From contig NZ_CP063458.1 of the NCBI RefSeq assembly GCF_015169395.1, forward strand, positions 3,782,001 through 3,846,000: a DNA stretch of 64,000 nt. Reading direction: 5' to 3'. This document shows, one piece after another, positions 60,943 to 64,000 of this stretch (positions are counted from its first letter, which is position 1; every line of letters starts with the position of its first letter). The notes beneath the pieces are model-generated. The model did no database searches, was not told the origin of the DNA, and saw only the letters and a list, made by a program, of their open reading frames with translations. The translations under genes were made by a program, and so were the position numbers. Source of the DNA: Humisphaera borealis (GTDB lineage Bacteria; Planctomycetota; Phycisphaerae; Tepidisphaerales; Tepidisphaeraceae).

Positions 60943-61215
60943 TCAGAACACCACATCGAACAGCGCGACGACAAACCCGATCGCTGCCAGGACGATCGCA
61001 ACGACGCTCAGAATTCCGCCGCTGACCCGTGGGCTCACGGACCGGAGAAGTCCGATCAACCCTGCAACGACCGCGATGCAGACCAGCAGCAGTCGCAGCA
61101 TCGCGTGATCGACAAAAAAGCTGCCGACGGCGCAAGCGATCGCGATGATTGAGGCCGTGCTTTTTACAGGCTCGGGAACGCGGGGAAACGTATTGGGGTA
61201 ACTCAGGCGAGTCAT
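60943..61215 (-). CDS. Small membrane protein with two or three helices
   Basis: A 90-residue protein with hydrophobic segments at about 20-35, 40-57 and 66-88 and a short polar N-terminus (MTRLSYPNTFPRVPEPVK). AGGAG 6 bases before the ATG supports it as a real gene. No family recognised. Confidence 0.72.
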   Translation of the reverse strand: MTRLSYPNTFPRVPEPVKSTASIIAIACAVGSFFVDHAMLRLLLVCIAVVAGLIGLLRSVSPRVSGGILSVVAIVLAAIGFVVALFDVVF

Positions 61216-61329
61216 GATGCTCCTGTTGGCTGGTGACGCCCAACAGTAGCGCTCGACAGTGATGAATTGCGGCTTATTTACTGCTCATGGTGGCGACGGT
61301 GTTCGAGGAGCCATACCGCTCGCTGTCTC

Positions 61330-61452
61330 CCTGAACGCAGTGAAGGACCTGATATCACGGCAGGAAGACTGCCGGCTGTCGAACGACGCATTTCGCCGGT
61401 TCGACTTGGGCATTCCTTCTGCTCGAACACCGGGTCCTTCATCGCGATCAGG
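61330..61452. repeat. CCTGAACGCAGTGAAGGACC inverted repeat
   Basis: Arms 61330-61349 and 61433-61452 match at 17 of 20 positions in inverted orientation around an 83-nt spacer. It occupies the gap between the divergent small membrane gene and the flgM 3' end. It is another member of the intergenic inverted-repeat class. Confidence 0.75.
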
Positions 61453-61483
61453 ATGACAGGCTGACATCCCCCCAAGACACAAC

Positions 61484-61777
61484 CTACCCTTCGAGCAGAT
61501 CTTCCAACATGCGGTCGGTCGCGAGATCGAACTTCTTGTCATCGTCGTAGGTTCCGGCCGCGATCTGGGCCTTGATCTGGGCGACCTTGTCGGTCCGCAC
61601 ATCGCCACCGGCTTTGAGGATTTCCATGAAACCTCCGACCTGGGCACCGGACGAAAGCTCGACCGTGTCGGTTCCGCGGGCGGGCGAGGTGGTCGCCGGA
61701 GCGGCGACCGGCCTTGGGCCGGGACGATTGACGGTGTAGACGGGGGAGGTGTTACCGATGTTGTTCACGGAGCTCAT
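61484..61777 (-). CDS. flgM: FlgM-like anti-sigma-28 factor
   Basis: A 97-residue protein whose C-terminal half matches FlgM: VRTDKVAQIKAQIAAGTYDDD and LATDRMLEDLL. The N-terminal half is disordered and Pro/Ser/Thr-rich, as in FlgM, which is secreted through the flagellar basal body to release FliA. A TVELSS segment resembles the flagellar FlgM linker. AAAGGAG before ATG 61777 decides the start. No other flagellar gene is in the window, but it implies flagellar motility in this organism. Confidence 0.88.
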   Translation of the reverse strand: MSSVNNIGNTSPVYTVNRPGPRPVAAPATTSPARGTDTVELSSGAQVGGFMEILKAGGDVRTDKVAQIKAQIAAGTYDDDKKFDLATDRMLEDLLEG

Positions 61778-62192
61778 GGACGACTCCTTTGCTTGGCCTG
61801 ATCCCGGGGACGAGCCGACGATCAGGACGAGGAAAGTGGGTGCTTCGAGCGGGCGATTCCTTCGCCTCGCCGGCCGGCTGACGGTACATCCGCGAATCCT
61901 CGCGGCGGGCTTCATTGCCCTGTCCACGTCAACCTGACACCCCAATCATCGACCCCTGCATCGGCAACTCTTGAAGCTGTTCAGTACGCCACGAATCTGC
62001 GTTAAGTGTATGTAATTAATGTATTTATCGACTATCACAAAAACGCCCGCGCAGAATTCTCAGATTTATCGGACGATTCCTGCCGGTTTTAGTTTATCCC
62101 AAGATTCCCATGTTTCCCATATTAACGCGTCTGCAGCTTTCGCAGTATGCCGGAAACGGGTCTTATCAGACGTAACGGTTACCGGACCTGCA
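61778..62192. other. AT-rich leader upstream of flgM
   Basis: About 415 bp without a credible gene. Bases 62000-62150 are much richer in A and T than the rest of the window (for example TGTAATTAATGTATTTATC near 62012-62031). The region lies upstream of flgM on the minus strand and downstream of the FAD reductase, so it may hold the flgM promoter; no sigma-28 consensus could be fixed. Confidence 0.5.
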
Positions 62193-63365
62193 TTACCGGA
62201 CCACGCTCTTGCCCATCAGGATGGATTCGGTGAGCCGGGTCGTCATGACCTCGTTGCGATAGATCAGGGGCAGGAGGAAGCGAAAATCCTGCTGGGGACC
62301 GCGCATGTATTGCCCGAGAGTCGTCCGCCACTTCGAACGATACGGACCCAGGGCATCCTGAAGATGCGGCTCTTTGAGAGCCTTCTTCATCGCCTCCACG
62401 GCATGCACGGCAGACCAGCAATTGGGATAGATGTCTTCCGCCGATGCGGTGTAGAACCCGCCCGCCGGGCCCACGAGCAACGTGCGATTGGCGACACCTT
62501 CCTGCATGAGTGCGCCGGTGAGGGGCAGATCGATCGATTCGATATGGTCCAGCGGCACATCCGCCGCGCCCAGCGACCCAGCCGCATGGAGCACCTTCGC
62601 CCAATGGGCCAGCAGCAGAGCGGCCGGCACCTGGCTGGCCGCTTCGATCGGCTGACTGACGGCGATCTGCCAGCATTTGGGCCCGGGCAGCAGCCAGCCC
62701 CAGCAGAGCGTATCGCGCAGATTCAGCGACATCGGCGCGACCGGTCGATTGCCGACTTCGCCCCACTTCTTTCCCGCCAGTCGAATATAGCTGTAACGGT
62801 GGACGACCTCAGGTCCCCAGTTCTCGTGCATTCGCAGCAGCTTCTGCTGCAGCGGATCGGGCGTGGTTGAGAGGATGAGCGCCCTGGGTCGCAGCGTCTG
62901 TTTCCCAACCGCCACGTCGACGCCGGTCTCATCCAGCCGCAGGATCTCGAGCTTCTTCGGCGTGCAGCATTCGACGCCTGCCTGCTCGGCGACGCGCGCG
63001 AACTCCGCCCGGACGGCCTTCGACGACGCGACATAGCCGAGAATGGTTTTCGACCGGTGTTCGCTGCGGACGGCAGGGTCGTCGGAGATAAACTGCAGGC
63101 CGTAGATCGCGGTTGATTCGAGCCGCCGACGGATCGGTTCGAGGAGGGGGTGCAGGCCGAAAACCGCCGGATTGATCAGCACGAGCCGGTCGGGCTCCTG
63201 CTCGCCGGGTAGCGTGGCGTGAATGACGCGCGGTGCCTTCCCTTTTTCGCCGGCGTGCAGGAGCGTTGCCGCCAGATACGCCGACGGATGCTCGCCAATG
63301 ACGAGCACGTCGAGCGGGGGCGGCAGTTTTTCGCGGGAGCTTTGTGGCGCGGCCTTGGTCTTCAC
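62193..63365 (-). CDS. FAD-dependent oxidoreductase, geranylgeranyl-reductase-like
   Basis: A 390-residue flavoprotein resembling GGR-type or halogenase-like FAD oxidoreductases. The N-terminal dinucleotide fold is LDVLVIGEHPSAYLAATLL, with a degenerate GxGxxG. The C-terminal FAD-contact segment is LLVGPAGGFYTASAEDIYPNCWSAVHAVEAM, which is highly typical. A GDGxxG-like substrate side is not clear. The reaction is uncertain: reduction of isoprenoid chains or a similar hydrophobic substrate is the best guess. Nearest neighbours give no pathway context. Confidence 0.8.
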   Translation of the reverse strand: MKTKAAPQSSREKLPPPLDVLVIGEHPSAYLAATLLHAGEKGKAPRVIHATLPGEQEPDRLVLINPAVFGLHPLLEPIRRRLESTAIYGLQFISDDPAVRSEHRSKTILGYVASSKAVRAEFARVAEQAGVECCTPKKLEILRLDETGVDVAVGKQTLRPRALILSTTPDPLQQKLLRMHENWGPEVVHRYSYIRLAGKKWGEVGNRPVAPMSLNLRDTLCWGWLLPGPKCWQIAVSQPIEAASQVPAALLLAHWAKVLHAAGSLGAADVPLDHIESIDLPLTGALMQEGVANRTLLVGPAGGFYTASAEDIYPNCWSAVHAVEAMKKALKEPHLQDALGPYRSKWRTTLGQYMRGPQQDFRFLLPLIYRNEVMTTRLTESILMGKSVVR

Positions 63366-63511
63366 GTGCGGTGGGATGATAACGGTGTGCGTGGAGAAGA
63401 GGTAGTGGCGTGATGGAATGGAACGGTAAGACGGCCACTAACTTGGAAGCAACCTCAACACCGCAACAGCAATTCTTCAGGCCCGACGGGCCTGGGTTTC
63501 CCCCTTCTAAT

Positions 63512-64000
63512 CTATTCCCGCCGCATATCCCGCGCCGTGAAGTTCACCCCGCTGATCCGCACCGCCACCACCGACGCGAACAAGCCCAGGGCCAGCACAC
63601 CGACAAGGGTCAGCACCAGCGGCATCCAGGCTATGCCGCCCTTCTGCGTCAGCAGTGTGGGCACAATGCCGAGCAGCGCGCACCCCGTTCCGACGCCCAA
63701 ACCGAGCACCAGGAGCAGCACATTTTCGCTGAGGATCAGCTTCACACGATCGCCGCGGACAAAACCGATCGCCGACAGCAGCGCCAGTTCCCCGCGTCGC
63801 TCAATCACGTTGCGGATCAACACCACCGCCAGCCCGATTGTCCCCAACGCCAGGCCGAGCGAACCGAGTGTACGGAACGTGGAGAGATAGGTGTTTTGTA
63901 TCGTCTGGAACGCCTCCAGCCGGGCGGCGGTCGTGTCCACGCTGACGGCGTAGGGCTCCAGCTCGGCGTTGATCGCCTGCATCGCCGGCGTCACCTTGTC
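63512..64000 (-). CDS. FtsX-family permease, C-terminal part
   Basis: C-terminal about 160 residues of an ABC-type MacB/FtsX permease running off the window edge; its start lies beyond base 64000. An FtsX-like domain is visible: FRTLGSLGLALGTIGLAVVLIRNVIERRGELALLSAIGFVRGDRVKLILSENVLLLVLGLGVGTG in outline, with helices at about 40-60, 90-115 and 125-150. The RRGELALLSAIG segment is the hallmark of the family. Such permeases export lipoproteins, peptides or macrolides with a separate ATPase, which should lie beyond the window. Confidence 0.9.
   Translation of the reverse strand, partial: DKVTPAMQAINAELEPYAVSVDTTAARLEAFQTIQNTYLSTFRTLGSLGLALGTIGLAVVLIRNVIERRGELALLSAIGFVRGDRVKLILSENVLLLVLGLGVGTGCALLGIVPTLLTQKGGIAWMPLVLTLVGVLALGLFASVVAVRISGVNFTARDMRRE

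Overview
The window is high-GC chromosomal DNA with ordinary bacterial genes on both strands. The gene content suggests a planctomycete, probably class Phycisphaerae close to Tepidisphaerales. The grounds are a DUF1592/DUF1588-type multidomain cytochrome next to a Tat-exported DUF1552 protein, a secreted sulfatase, very large beta-rich surface proteins whose N-termini carry LEPR-XLL-like motifs (ESLESRIHLS, QLEVRTLFAA), and FmdB, YacG and ThyX housekeeping genes. This placement is an inference from gene content; no rRNA marker is present.

Layout. 1-5.4 kb: chaperone block (3' end of groEL with an apparent frameshift, dnaJ, grpE), then fmdB-like, yacG and a large membrane protein closed by a textbook terminator. 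5.4-13.8 kb: FHA-GAF histidine kinase, LOG protein, thyX, orphan PotA-like ATPase, sulfatase and Tat phosphoesterase. 14-20.5 kb: three exported proteins in a row (TPR-redoxin, PA14/cytochrome DUF1592 protein, DUF1552 protein). 21-28.5 kb: PilZ protein, double ABC-2 permease with an RDD tail, YmdB-like phosphodiesterase, UreE-like protein, QueA and a DUF6065-like protein. 28.5-32.7 kb: accessory region with small minus-strand genes, a TadG-like pseudopilin/lectin-like fusion, cassette-like boundary repeats and a gene-free, repeat-filled kilobase. 32.7-43 kb: dapF, M48-like lipoprotein, Ser/Thr kinase with a DNRLRE tail, and a full SUF operon (IscA-type, sufB, sufC, sufD, sufS-sufE fusion). 43-59 kb: surface and signalling block (PHP phosphoesterase, DUF922-like protease, FG-GAP protein, histidine kinase with tandem OB-like domains, 2368-residue adhesin-like protein, secreted protein). 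59-64 kb: argJ, small membrane proteins, flgM, a FAD-dependent reductase and the C-terminus of an FtsX-type permease.

The most unusual signal lies between the genes. Many gaps are filled by long, near-perfect inverted repeats of several families. Some arms are themselves hairpins built on GGC-N-GCC cores. Others are runs of a short iterated word such as CACGAAGG, TCACTGG, GTAGTCA or TTCGATG. The largest is a perfect 49-bp inverted repeat with word-repeat flanks that fills a whole gap at 24248-24466. In the sufB-sufC gap two arms differ only at positions that keep each arm's own hairpin paired. A separate eight-copy array of TTGGGTTCGTTCGGC sits at 32092-32718. I see no transposase or RAYT gene in the window that would account for these elements.

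Gene starts were chosen by ribosome binding sites and family-typical N-termini. All functional statements come from motif recognition, not from database searches.
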